From Plantago elongata (taxonomy: Eukaryota; Streptophyta; Magnoliopsida; Lamiales; Plantaginaceae): DNA of 47,477 nucleotides. The position numbers were made by a program, and so were the translations under genes. This document shows, piece after piece, positions 21,786 through 31,600 of this stretch. The stretch lies in assembly GCA_036897095.1 (NCBI GenBank), contig JAYMSP010000552.1:1-47477 (forward strand), in the 5' to 3' direction. Position 1 is the stretch's first letter. The number at the start of each line of letters is the position of its first letter. The notes beneath the pieces are model-generated. The model had not been told where the DNA came from, made no database searches, and was given only the letters and a program-made list of their open reading frames with translations.

Positions 21786-22106
21786 ACCATGTTGCTTGGA
21801 AGAATAAACCGTGAAAACAAGGATGGATTCAATTACTACAACTTAAGCTTCTTAGATTTTAGAACCGAAATTGCTCTACTGGACATCAAGGCCGGCATAC
21901 TATATAAGGTAATTTCACAAGCATTAAACCCAAGCTTCCTGCTAGTTTAATACATTTTGTTGGGCTAAAAATAATGTATATAAAATATAATAATACAGAA
22001 TTTGCAATTATCATATAAACCAAGCTACGGACTGAAATCACAACTTAAGCTCATGGAAACTTTATAGTAATGACCATGCAAACCCAAACGTCTAAGCTTC
22101 ATCCTT

Positions 22107-22112
22107 TATATA
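22107..22112 (+). promoter_or_regulatory. TATA box of the 64-residue protein gene
   Basis: TATATA lies 64-69 bases upstream of the ATG at 22176, in a normal position for a short plant leader. Confidence 0.55.
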
Positions 22113-22175
22113 CTTCTCTTGGTTACCAGAAATCAAGAACACAAAATCAAATTTTGCTAACAGTTCATCAAATAC

Positions 22176-22370
22176 ATGGATCACGATAATGAAGGAAGAA
22201 AGGCGAGCTCTTCGTCTAAATCGAGGAAGCATGTCTCAACAATGGTGGTAGAGAAAGTAGTTGAGCTTGCTGGTGACGCGTTCCAGAATGGTGTTAAGGC
22301 TGTTGATAAATCTGTTAAGGATGCTGTGAAGAAGCACAAGAATAAGGTCCAGATCAATCCTGAAGCATAG
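22176..22370 (+). CDS. Small basic protein of unknown function (64 aa)
   Basis: A single-exon frame with a plant-like start context (ATACATGG), a TATA box about 65 bases upstream and a poly(A)-like downstream region. I do not recognise the family. Residues 1-20 are Ser/Lys/Arg-rich and probably disordered. Residues 21-52 (STMVVEKVVELAGDAFQNGV onward) form a likely amphipathic helix of alternating Val/Ala and charged residues, followed by a Lys-rich tail (KKHKNKVQ). No transmembrane segment or signal peptide is obvious; Lys-rich ends would fit nucleic acid or membrane-surface contact. A longer antisense frame (22181-22612 minus) looks like a shadow. I think the gene is real because of its promoter and its helix periodicity, but there is no direct proof of expression. 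Confidence 0.6.
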   Translation: MDHDNEGRKASSSSKSRKHVSTMVVEKVVELAGDAFQNGVKAVDKSVKDAVKKHKNKVQINPEA

Positions 22371-22760
22371 TGTATTTTTGTGTCTTTCATCAGTTTGGCT
22401 TTGTGATGATGTGATTTAAATCCAAAAAAAAAAGAGGAAGAAGAAGAAAGAAACACAAGAGAAATAGAAAAAATATAAAAACGAATGTTTTCGGGTTCTA
22501 TCAATTTTAAGGGCGTAATTATCAAGAAACTTACAAGAGCAACCCCGTTGATTAATCCATCAATCACTCGCGTATTAAAAAACCGAATGAATTGTGAAAA
22601 TCTTCTTATCATAGAAAGTTAAAACTTCTGATAAAAAATATCTATAAGATAACAGTATTTCCTAGTCTAACCTCTAGTTGCAAATAATTCATACATAAAA
22701 TAAGCCCTTCTTATCTCTATGGCAAAGGGGAAATGGGTGTATTATAGTTATAGTCATGTT
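22371..22760. other. 3' flank of the small gene, AT-rich
   Basis: It starts with the gene's 3' UTR and a purine-rich run (AAGAGGAAGAAGAAG). Nothing else was recognised. Confidence 0.35.
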
Positions 22761-23361
22761 CACTAAAAGAAAAAATAGTTTCTAGTGACAATTTAGGAAC
22801 GACAAACTAAAATTGTCACCATAGCTCCCCTTCTAGTGACGAAATTAAACTTCATTACTATATTGTCAATCTATGGTGACGTTATATTATATCGTGGCTA
22901 AAAGATAGACTTTTAGTGACAAATCGTGCCTTTTGTAACTCATGCGTAGCCCGCCAATCCAAAATTTTGATACAAATTATTCGGTGACAATTTTTCTAAG
23001 GTTTGGTGACAAATTTTGAGTTCTGAAAAATCGTTGTCTAGTGACGAAATACAATTTGTCACTGGACAATAGTTATGACGAAACACATGTTTGTCACACA
23101 AATATGTGATAGTGACAAACTGTCACCAGTCACTATTGATATGTTATGACAGATATGTATCCATCACAGTAAGTTACAATACACGCTTGTCAGATAGCCT
23201 AAATTATGGTGAGAAAACGTTATATTCAATCATGATCGTGAAATGTGGTGACAAAATTAATTTTTGTCACATAAATTTTATGTTTTTTAGTAACAAGTGA
23301 TTTGTCACCGGATATAACTAATGACACAAATTTCAATTAGGTCTCTAGAAATGCTATTGTG
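22761..23361. mobile_element. Non-autonomous CACTA-like element
   Basis: It starts with CACTAAAAGAAAAAATAG and ends near CTAGAAATGCTATTGTG, which is the expected inverse of the left terminus if the run TTTTCTTTTA has been lost. The interior carries about 15 short GTGACAA/GTGACGAA motifs in both orientations (AGTGACAAAT, TTGTCACCGG and so on), which resemble the subterminal transposase-binding arrays of En/Spm elements. No coding sequence. The 3-bp flanks (GTT and TCG) do not match, so the right boundary is uncertain. Confidence 0.6.
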
Positions 23362-23466
23362 TCGGGTCGGGCTTTCCGAGGCCCGATTCGTCTCATGGAT
23401 TCTTTTGTAATTGGGCCGATTTAGAATTTTTGCTAGAAATGTGCATGAGAATGCTACCTTCCCGAC

Positions 23467-23830
23467 CAGTGTTGTTAAATGATGAGCCGAGTCGAGCCGA
23501 GTTAAATAGCGAGCTTGAGCTCAATCAAGACGAGCCCGAGCCCAATAAAACGAGTAAAAAAAGGGCTTGAGCTCGAGCTCGTGCTCGAGTAATTAATTGT
23601 AACGAGCTCGAGTTTGGCTCGAACTCCAAAATTACGAGCCTTACCTATTGAAAATAATTATAAAAAATATAATTAAATTTAATAAAAATAATAGTTTTAA
23701 CGAGCTTTATCGACCCGAGCTCAACTCGTTAGATAAACGAGCATGAAATTAAGCTTGGACTTGGCTCGTTTACCTTAACGAGCTCAACCAAGCTCTTGTT
23801 AAAGCTTGACTCGCATATCTAACATCTCTA
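23467..23830. mobile_element. GAGCTCG-rich inverted-repeat element (hAT-like ends)
   Basis: The left end CAGTGTTGTTAAATGATG and the complement of the right end (TAGAGATGTTAGATATG) pair imperfectly. Eight-base flanks (TTCCCGAC and GTCCCAAG) agree at only some positions. The arms are full of GAGCTCGAG, GCTCGAG and GGCTCG words arranged symmetrically around an AT-rich centre. No coding sequence. A hAT-type MITE is suggested by the end sequence, as inference only. Confidence 0.5.
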
Positions 23831-24469
23831 GTCCCAAGGTCCACCTCTAGATCCTGTCCAAAACTTTCAAGGCCCCCAAAAATAGTATAACATCCTCTTT
23901 CATAACTAGTTATCCTTTTCTTTTCCATTTCAATTTTTAAAAATGGGCCCCAAAAATTGTAGTAGGACAAATGAAAAAGTCTAATAAAAAATAAAATCTC
24001 ATGTATAATAACGTAATGTTTGAAAAGAATAAAAAGTTACTCATTGTGTTCACAATATTATTCTCCTTTTATCGCTTTAATTTGTTTTGATCCCAAGTTC
24101 TTTAAGATTTACCACTCATATTAATGAATTAATTATTTACTTAACATTCTCCCCCGTAACATAGAACTTCATACATTTCATTGTAATTGTTCCAAATAAC
24201 TACATACAACACTAAAAGCGCAAGCTACTTGCACAAGACAAATCAGTTGTCCATGATATTTTGTAGTTGGTAGTTGACTGGGTAACTTATAAGCTAGGTT
24301 ATAAAAATGTTTGGTAAAATAATTAGCTGATAAGTTAATATGATAAGCTTAGTATCGAACTGATAAGCTTCCGCTAAACAAAGCCTAAATATAAAATCAA
24401 TTTATCCGTAATATTTTCTATAACGAAGGGATTGATTTTTTTATATAAATTAAAAAAAATAAGTCTTGA
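23831..24469. other. AT-rich gene-free stretch
   Basis: No gene seen. GATAAGCT words at about 24320-24370, ending in CTAAACAAAGCC, look like one end of a MITE, but no partner end was found. Confidence 0.3.
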
Positions 24470-25006
24470 AAATTTACATAAAAAAAAGGGAATTCTTCCA
24501 ACATATAGTATATTGAGTACATGAAGTATATGAAGTACTTGGTTTGGGAAATCAAGGAAAAACTCCAAGGTTATCTTGAGGACATGAAGTACTTGGCTCG
24601 TGGAGCTACGGAAAAACTCAGGGGCCGGGAACATTTGGTTGAAAACCACTTATTTGTAGGGATCTTAGAATAGGACTTGTTGTAAGGTGAACTCAATTGT
24701 CAGTTTTAGTGAATTCCAGGTCTTAGAAAGGCCGAATTGATTAGTTGGAGGATTACGCCAACTCTAGATACCACTATAAACTGATGTGTTATTTACTTTA
24801 TTGTATTTACTTTACAACATTATTCACACACACATAATTACTGCTAAGCACAATCACGTTTATCTATCGCTTAAATTCTTCCGCTCTCTGAATCTAAGTG
24901 TTAGAAACCTCCCAGTTTATGAGAAAGACTGTTTATCAACGAAAGTTTGAAAAGACTATTCACCCTCTCCCTCTAGTCCTTTCCTTTGTCGTAATCTGGA
25001 CCAACA
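24470..25006 (+). mobile_element. Truncated Sirevirus-type LTR (copy C)
   Basis: It matches the LTRs at 40184 and 44518 in inverted orientation. Shared landmarks in order are TACATGAAGTACTTGG, AAACTCC, TTGGAGGATTACGCC, CCACTATAAAC, CTTCCGCTCTCTGAATCTAAG, AAAAGACTATTCACCC followed by CTCTAGTC, and the 3' end ATCTGGACCAACA at 25006. The 5' part including the TATA region is missing. The 3' end abuts a Ty3/gypsy integrase without a spacer. Confidence 0.75.
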
Positions 25007-26380
25007 GATACAAAGCTAAATTGTATGTGGGGACTGGTAATAAATGCAGGGAATTATTGGTGAAACCTATGCATGAAGGGGTGGATGGTGGGCATCCTGG
25101 GATACTAGCTACTCTGCAGAGAGTTAGTAGTATATTTTATTGGCCAAACATGAAAGAGGTGGTGCAACATGTAGTGAGCTCATGCGTGACATTTCATTTA
25201 TGCAAAAATGAGCATGTCAAAGCTCCAGAGTTACTGCAACTTTTACATGTGCCTAAGCAGACATGGCGACATGTCTTAATGGATTTTATTGAGAAATTAT
25301 ATGCTTCAGGAGGTATGAATACTATTCTAGTGGTGGCGGATAGGTTCACTAAATTTGCACGTTTTGTGCCACTAGCTCATCCTTTTACTGCACTACAAAT
25401 TGCTCAATTATACCTGAATATGGTTTGCAAATATCATGGAGTGCCATTGAGCATAGTCAGTGATAGAGATAAAATATTCACTAGTGCACTATGAAGGGAA
25501 TTGTTCAAGTTGTTGGGAGTTAATCAGTTATTGAGCACTGCATATCATCCACAAACTGATGGAAACAGAAAGAGCTAATCAGTGCCTGGAGAATTATTTG
25601 AGATGTATGTGTGGGCAGGCTCCTAAGGAATTACATTCTTGGCTCTCTTTGGTTCAATGGTGGTATAATAGTACATATCACTCTACTATCAAAATGGGTC
25701 CTTTTCAGGCATTGTTTGGTTATGTACCACCATGCCTGATTATGGGAGATTTGAATGATTCTCATGTGATTGGAGTTGAGGAGCTGCTCAGAAATAGAAA
25801 TGAGCAATTTAAGCAAAGATTAAAACTAACCTGGGGCTATCTAAGCAAATGATGAATGAATTGGTGGGCAAGAATAGGAGTGAAAGGAGTTTTTCTGAAG
25901 GGAATTGGGTATATCTAAAGATGAGGCCTTATAGGCAATTCTCTATCAAAAACAGTCAGGTATGGAAATTGACTCCCAAGTTTGCTGGACCATTTCAGGT
26001 CATTGAGAAGATTGGAGAAGTGGCATATAAGTTGATGTTGCCATTGGAGAGTAAACTTCACCCAATGTTTCATGTTTCCCTCTTAAAAAAACATGTTGGG
26101 GCATCTGACAGTGTGACTGCTACATTGCCAAAGATGAGTGATGATGGAACAATAGTACTGGTGCATGTCAAGATATTGGCTAGAAGGATGGTTAAAAGAA
26201 ACAATGTTGTTGTGCCACAAACTCTGGTACAATGGGAGCATTTGTCTGATGAGGAAGCAACATGGGAGGATTATGATGTGATAATCCAAAAGTATCTTGG
26301 AATTGAAGCTTGTGGCAAGCTTGAGAAAAAGAAGGATGGAATGTTACACATGCAACTTGAGTTTTAGTTGTAATTGTTAA
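25007..26380 (+). mobile_element. Ty3/gypsy chromovirus remnant: integrase and chromodomain
   Basis: Plus-strand frames at 25007-25494, 25559-25852 and 25849-26367 together give the 3' half of a gypsy polyprotein. They show the HHCC region (MHEGVDGGHPGILATLQRV, C...C with FHLCKNEH), the integrase core (FIEKLYASGGMNTILVVADR, FTKFARFVPLAH, SIVSDRDKIF), the ANQCLENYLRC region, the GPF motif (TPKFAGPFQVIEKIGEVAYK) and a C-terminal chromodomain (ILARRMVKRNNVVVPQTLVQ, WEHLSDEEATWEDYDVI). That marks a chromovirus. A TGA near 25492, a frame change near 25555 and another at about 25850 disable it. Protease, RT and RNase H are absent; the 5' side is cut by the LTR piece. Confidence 0.88.
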
Positions 26381-26608
26381 ATAAACCGAAAAGCGTGTTT
26401 TGTGTTTTACGTTTTTAGAAGTTGCATTTCTTTAAGTCGAGTCAATCGTTGAGATCATTTCTTAGTCAAATGATCGGAAGATTCCTACTTATTAGTTAAT
26501 TAACTTGTTATAGTTAGATGACTAACTATAAGTTGGCATTATACTCCATTTTCAACAGTTATTAGTGAACTGAGACATTTCTAGCATGATTCCGTAGCAA
26601 TTACTCTT

Positions 26609-27025
26609 ATAGGTAATTCTCTATCAGAAATAATCAGGTATGGAAATTGACTCCCAAGTTTGTTGGACCATTTCAAGTCACTGAGAAGATTGGAGAAGTG
26701 GCCTATAAGTTGATGTAGCCATTGGAGAGTAAACTTCACCCAGTGTTTTATCTTTTCCTCTTAAAGAAACATGTTGGGGCATCTGACAGTGTGACTGTTA
26801 CATTGCCAGAGATGAGTGATGATGGAGCAATAGTACTAGTGCTTGTCAAGATATTGGCTAGAAGGATGGTTAAAAGAAACAAGGTTATATATTGGCTAGA
26901 AGGATGGTTAAAAGAAATAAGGTTAAAAGAAATGGTTGGACGGTTCCTGCTTATTAATTAATTAACTTGTTATAGTTAGTTAACTAACTATAAATTGGCA
27001 TTGTACTCCATTTTCAGCAGTTATA
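26609..27025 (+). mobile_element. Second, shorter copy of the gypsy 3' end
   Basis: It repeats the segment from about 25930 to 26570 with deletions: AGGTAATTCTCTATC, WKLTPKFVGPFQVTEKIGEV, a stop, then ESKLHPVFYLFLLKKHVGAS, then LARRMVKRNK, then the same flanking LTR-like sequence (TTAATTAACTTGTTATAGTTAG). Most of the chromodomain is missing, and a small internal duplication of ATATTGGCTAGAAGGATGG is present. Confidence 0.75.
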
Positions 27026-27085
27026 TATATCATAGCTCGTCACATGCGACTTGCACAATTAAACACCCAATGAAAGAATAAATAA

Positions 27086-27105
27086 ATATATATATATATA
27101 TATAT
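27086..27105. repeat. (AT)n microsatellite
   Basis: About ten AT dinucleotides directly downstream of the gypsy remnant. Confidence 0.9.
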
Positions 27106-27471
27106 CAAGCACAATGAATTCATACAATTCACGCAAAATAATTACTATGACCCAGACACAGACACTGTGCCCACCTAACTCTTCATCGGTAGATACTAGA
27201 TAGTATATACCTCGGAGCTTGTACATTACAAAATATGCAAACCAATCTTCTCACTTAATTAATTAGTTGATTGGTATTTTAATAACATTGTATCCTAGAA
27301 GTAATTTGCAATCGAAAACTGACTGCAGAATCTTTTACCGGGATGAGAGGGAAAGTAATAGATAAATTTCTTGGTGTGCAATATTTTCACTCTTAGAACA
27401 TATGTCCACGATCTGAAACTGCTTGATAACTGAATTTGTGCCCGGACGTGAAGGATTAGTCCAAAACGTCG
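27106..27471. other. 3' flank of the 153-residue protein gene
   Basis: AT-rich; contains the presumptive 3' UTR of the minus-strand gene. No other feature recognised. Confidence 0.35.
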
Positions 27472-27933
27472 TCACTTAGAACCCTGCGAACCTTGGGAAG
27501 ACTGAGTCGTCGTCTGACCGGATTGACCATCACCAGTTCCAACCACAGCCACATTCGGGGTGCGAACTTTGAACCTCTCAAGTCGCAATCCTTCAATTTC
27601 ATCATCTATTCCACGCGCACGCATGCTCATGCTACGCGGCATGCTCCGGGCTTTCTTCATTTTCTTCATCTTCTTCTTTGCCACACTTACCTTATTGAAC
27701 AAGTCCTCGTAAAGGCCACCAAAAATCTTCCTGAAAAACTCTTGTCGTTCGTCGTAGATTTCCCCAAAGGATTCTAACAGCGAAAGAAGCCTCGGGTCAA
27801 GCTTTTTCCCTGATTTCCATCGAATCATGTCACGTGTTCTTGGCAAATTCTGGCTGTTCTGGTCATTTTGCCAATAGGATTCTGAAGAACTGGAACCACC
27901 AGTATAATCCAAATTTGACAGTGGATACTCCAT
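27472..27933 (-). CDS. Uncharacterised 153-residue protein
   Basis: A single-exon minus-strand frame with a TATA box about 113 bases upstream of the ATG. I do not recognise the family. Residues 1-40 are Ser/Asn/Gln-rich. Residues 37-75 (IRWKSGKKLDPRLLSLLESF, then a segment with GEIYDERQEFFRKIFGGLY) look helical and amphipathic and are the best candidate for a folded core. Residues 83-97 are a dense Lys/Met cluster (AKKKMKKMKKARS) that could be a nuclear localisation or nucleic-acid-binding patch, followed by Arg/Ser/Met repeats (MPRSMSMRARG). The C-terminus is Gly/Gln/Ser/Thr-rich. There is no signal peptide or transmembrane helix. Composition and promoter argue for a real gene. The antisense frame at 27493-27777 is a shadow. 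Confidence 0.6.
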   Translation of the reverse strand: MEYPLSNLDYTGGSSSSESYWQNDQNSQNLPRTRDMIRWKSGKKLDPRLLSLLESFGEIYDERQEFFRKIFGGLYEDLFNKVSVAKKKMKKMKKARSMPRSMSMRARGIDDEIEGLRLERFKVRTPNVAVVGTGDGQSGQTTTQSSQGSQGSK

Positions 27934-28045
27934 CGATACAGTGGAAATATCTCCAATGAATTCTACAACTCAGCCGGAAATGAATGGCTTTGAGATGTGA
28001 AATGTGATGTTTAGTTATGGGGAGAAATGAGTATGATGTATTAGG

Positions 28046-28053
28046 TATATATA
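28046..28053 (-). promoter_or_regulatory. TATA box of the 153-residue protein gene
   Basis: TATATATA (same on both strands) lies about 113 bases upstream of the start codon at 27933, inside CTATATATACC on the minus strand. Confidence 0.55.
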
Positions 28054-28664
28054 GACAACAATATTTGCTTCCTACTAGGAAGATTTAGATGGAACCGATC
28101 GAGTATTTTGATTGGAACTAGCTTGCAAGGCACCCCAAACACCAATGAGATAACATTAACATGTCAAACGGTCAATGCTTTGGATTAGATATGTGTACAA
28201 GTCACTTGGAAAGAGTCTTGTCACCCACACGTATCTATGCCTGAACCAGAATAATTAAGACAAAATATTAAAAAATGACTTTCTTGCTATACAAACAATC
28301 TTACTATTGCCAACAGAGAAAATTCAAAGCCTTAACCCGAACCAAAGAACTGGAAACTTACAAGAACCTACTGGAAACTGATAGACTACTGCTAAGGGGA
28401 CAGGAGTATTCTACTGGAATTTCTAGGTAGATTCCAACATTCACCACCGGTATACAAAGTCATCACATTTCATTCTCTTGAAAATCAGCCAGCAAAGCGA
28501 GCAAAAATCAATGTAGACTATATACGAGTTTGCCAAACGAAAAGATTAGCTACACGTGTTTCTTCTTGTTGTAATATTACATGCTAACCAAAAAGTACTC
28601 ACCAAAGTAGGACGCGAGGGAGAAGACAAACAAAATTTGTACATCGTCTGAGAGAAATACAGTT
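28054..28664. other. Promoter region of the 153-residue gene and 3' UTR of DGK1
   Basis: About 600 bases between the two minus-strand genes. No repeat or further gene recognised. Confidence 0.35.
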
Positions 28665-31600
28665 CTAAGACAGCCTGAGGGCCATTTCTTGAAGCAATGC
28701 CCGTTTCTGTTGTGAATTAATAACTTGATTGGTCTCAGCGTTCTCTAGTACATCAGCAATAATGGCAGCAGCATGGCCAAGAGGCTCTTCGGCTGCTCTC
28801 TTCAACATAAAGGCCTGGAAGTGAAGAACGTAAACACGTCACATATTTATCCTACCACTCCAGATAAATGATATACTTTTCAGAGATTACATGGTTCAAT
28901 GGAGTTTTCAATATCTTGGGAAAAATCTAAAAAAGGCACCCAAGTAAACCGCTTATGTTACCTTAACAAAGACATATCCATCTTTGATACCTTATATTTT
29001 TGTAATATCGTCCATTTAAGGTTCTCATGACACATGGCAGCATATAGGCCGGACCAAAATGTAAATATGAGTAATTCAAAAGAGATCAGAAATAAAAGAA
29101 GTGCAAACTCGTCCCATTTCTTAAAAAAATAATGTAAAGAGATCAGAAATAAAAAAAGTTAATCGAACAAAAAAAAAAAAGGTAAAGGGGGTGAATTACG
29201 TATGGTTCCCCTTATATTTAGTCCAATTACATATTCATCCCCGGATTGACAACGATTACATCCGAATTCAAATCTCCATTTTTTGAGTTGACCAAGCAAA
29301 AAATAAAGGTAAATTAAATAAAATGGGCTCATTTGCAATTAACAAGTTTCATTTATTACATAGTTGACTCTAAAATTTTATGACCACCCATCTTCTTCCC
29401 CAACACCACCACCAACTCCATCACACCGGAAAATAACTTCCATGGCGGAAGTTCAATGATTCCGCCATAGAAGCTCGATTGGAGCTTCCGCCATGGAAGC
29501 TCTATTTCATAGCTTCCAATTTCCATGGTGGAAGCATAGTGCTTCTGCCATGGAGCTTCTTGCTCCAGATCGGAGCTTCCTGCTCCAGGTCTGGAGCAGG
29601 AAGCGGGTGCTTCCCTGGCGGATCTTCCGCCCAAATCCGCCATGGTGGAAGCTCTGTCCGTGGTGGTCGGTGGTTTTGACGCCGTCGGTGGTGTTGCTAG
29701 GAATGGCGGTGGTGGTGGTGGTACCCGTTGGCAGTGGTGGTGGAGAAGAAGGGTTATAATATTAATAAGTAAAATTTTTGGAGAACTTAAAACACTGAAA
29801 ACTGTTAGGGGTTGTTTTGAAATAATCTAAAATTAATATAATTATGTAATTATAAAGAAAATATTAAATGGAAAAAAAAGTTGACTTTTGGGGTTGAATG
29901 TAATTGTTAGAATTATCCTTTGTAAGAAATGGGTCTATTTGTAATTTAAGCCAATCTAGGGGAAATTCTGAAATGGGGTCTATGTAAGGGTAGTATCTGT
30001 AATTTTCCCAAAAGAAAAAGAAGCACCATCAAAGAAAGCTTTCATGCCCATGGAAGTGTGGAGCTTCAATGGTGGTATTATTGTCTTTCTTTTCTAATTT
30101 TTTTTATTATTTTGAATTTCTTTATGATTTTGTTTTCAATTTATATTTTAATAACGATGAATTTGAATATTTACTGAACAAATGCGGTCATTTTACAATT
30201 TTTAGGAAAAATGGGTTTATTTTATTTAGTTGCAGTTTGGCCCAGCAAAGTTTTAAATTTGCAAAATGAGAAATGTTGCTTAAATATGCAGCAACATGTC
30301 ACATGGTACTGTATTTGGACAATGTTACAGTATAAGATACCTAAAGTACATGGTTTAATTACGGTATCAAAATGGTAGGTGGTGTCTTTTTTGGATATTT
30401 CCACTTAGTGGTGATATGGATGAATTTTTTCATAAATAAGGAGTCATCAATATACAACAGCTGTTTGGATGAGATTCACCGTAAGTACTTGAAATAGAAT
30501 ACTAATTAGTGTGGACTAAAGATCTTGGGCTTGCTTATGAGCCTCTAACAGAGTTGAAATTAAAGATGGTGTGTCTAAGTTTTGCATCTAAGGGGGAGAA
30601 AATATTACCTGTCCATGATGTGTGATAGTTAATGTGCAAGGCTGTTGAAACCATGGTTCTCCATCTATTTGAACCGGCAAACCAGCACAAAGCTGAATTT
30701 TGATTGACTGCCCCTGTGCAAGCCTACGTGCTCGGGACAGGCCAACCTGTTCACATGTACAAACCAAATTCCATAGATGAAGCCTCATAGGGGAAATGAA
30801 AGATCTCATTAACGAGACATATTGTGCTAACTATTTAATCCAGGTCTTAAATACATTGTGTTTTATTATTCCATAGGGAATCCCTCGCCTGTGATTCGTT
30901 CAGCCAAACAAATATTTACTGCACTTTTAAAACATTTGACAACGTAAAATATGTGTGGAGTAACAACATTCACGCTTCCAAAGGCATGTCTGATTGCTTA
31001 AGTTGAGGCCATTTATTAGAATTTAGATACATTAACCAACTAAACTGCTCTGAATGTTCAGCTGACCTTATTATTTACAATCAAATTTCAGTACATGAAT
31101 AGAACCACCGAACTTAAAAATAATTAGTACCTGCAACTTCCCTAGATGCCAAGTTCCTGAAATGCTTACAACCTCAAGCACTTTGTCATGCATTGACTGA
31201 GGATCAAAATTTTCATAATTCTCATCATCATTCTGCCACAAGTCGACTCCACCCATATAACTTCCTATATTTGTTACAAGGACACCCTCTGCGTCCTACA
31301 TGAACACAACAACATTAAACTTTCAATGAGAATTCAGATCCAACAGCTAGATATCTCCACAAAAACAGAGTTACAACAAAGGAACCTATGTAGCAAACAT
31401 AATATCCAGAGAGAGATATAAATATAATCTAAAAAACACATATTGGTCAAATATTCTAATTTTTCCTTTGAAAACCTTGAAAAATTAGAATAAAAAGGAC
31501 ACATATTTGCCTTATGTTCCTGATATTCTTCCATTGTAATTTTCTGACTCGAACAGTTAAACCTTTCAGTTGATTTTATTTATTTGTGTTATGTTTCTGA

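Noticed and set aside
22181..22612. 143-codon minus-strand frame opposite the 64-residue gene
   Set aside because: No promoter on that strand, Phe/Ser-rich shadow composition, and it extends into a purine-rich 3' UTR.
24240..24390. GATAAGCT-rich MITE
   Set aside because: Only one plausible end (CTAAACAAAGCC) could be seen, with no partner end or target-site duplication.
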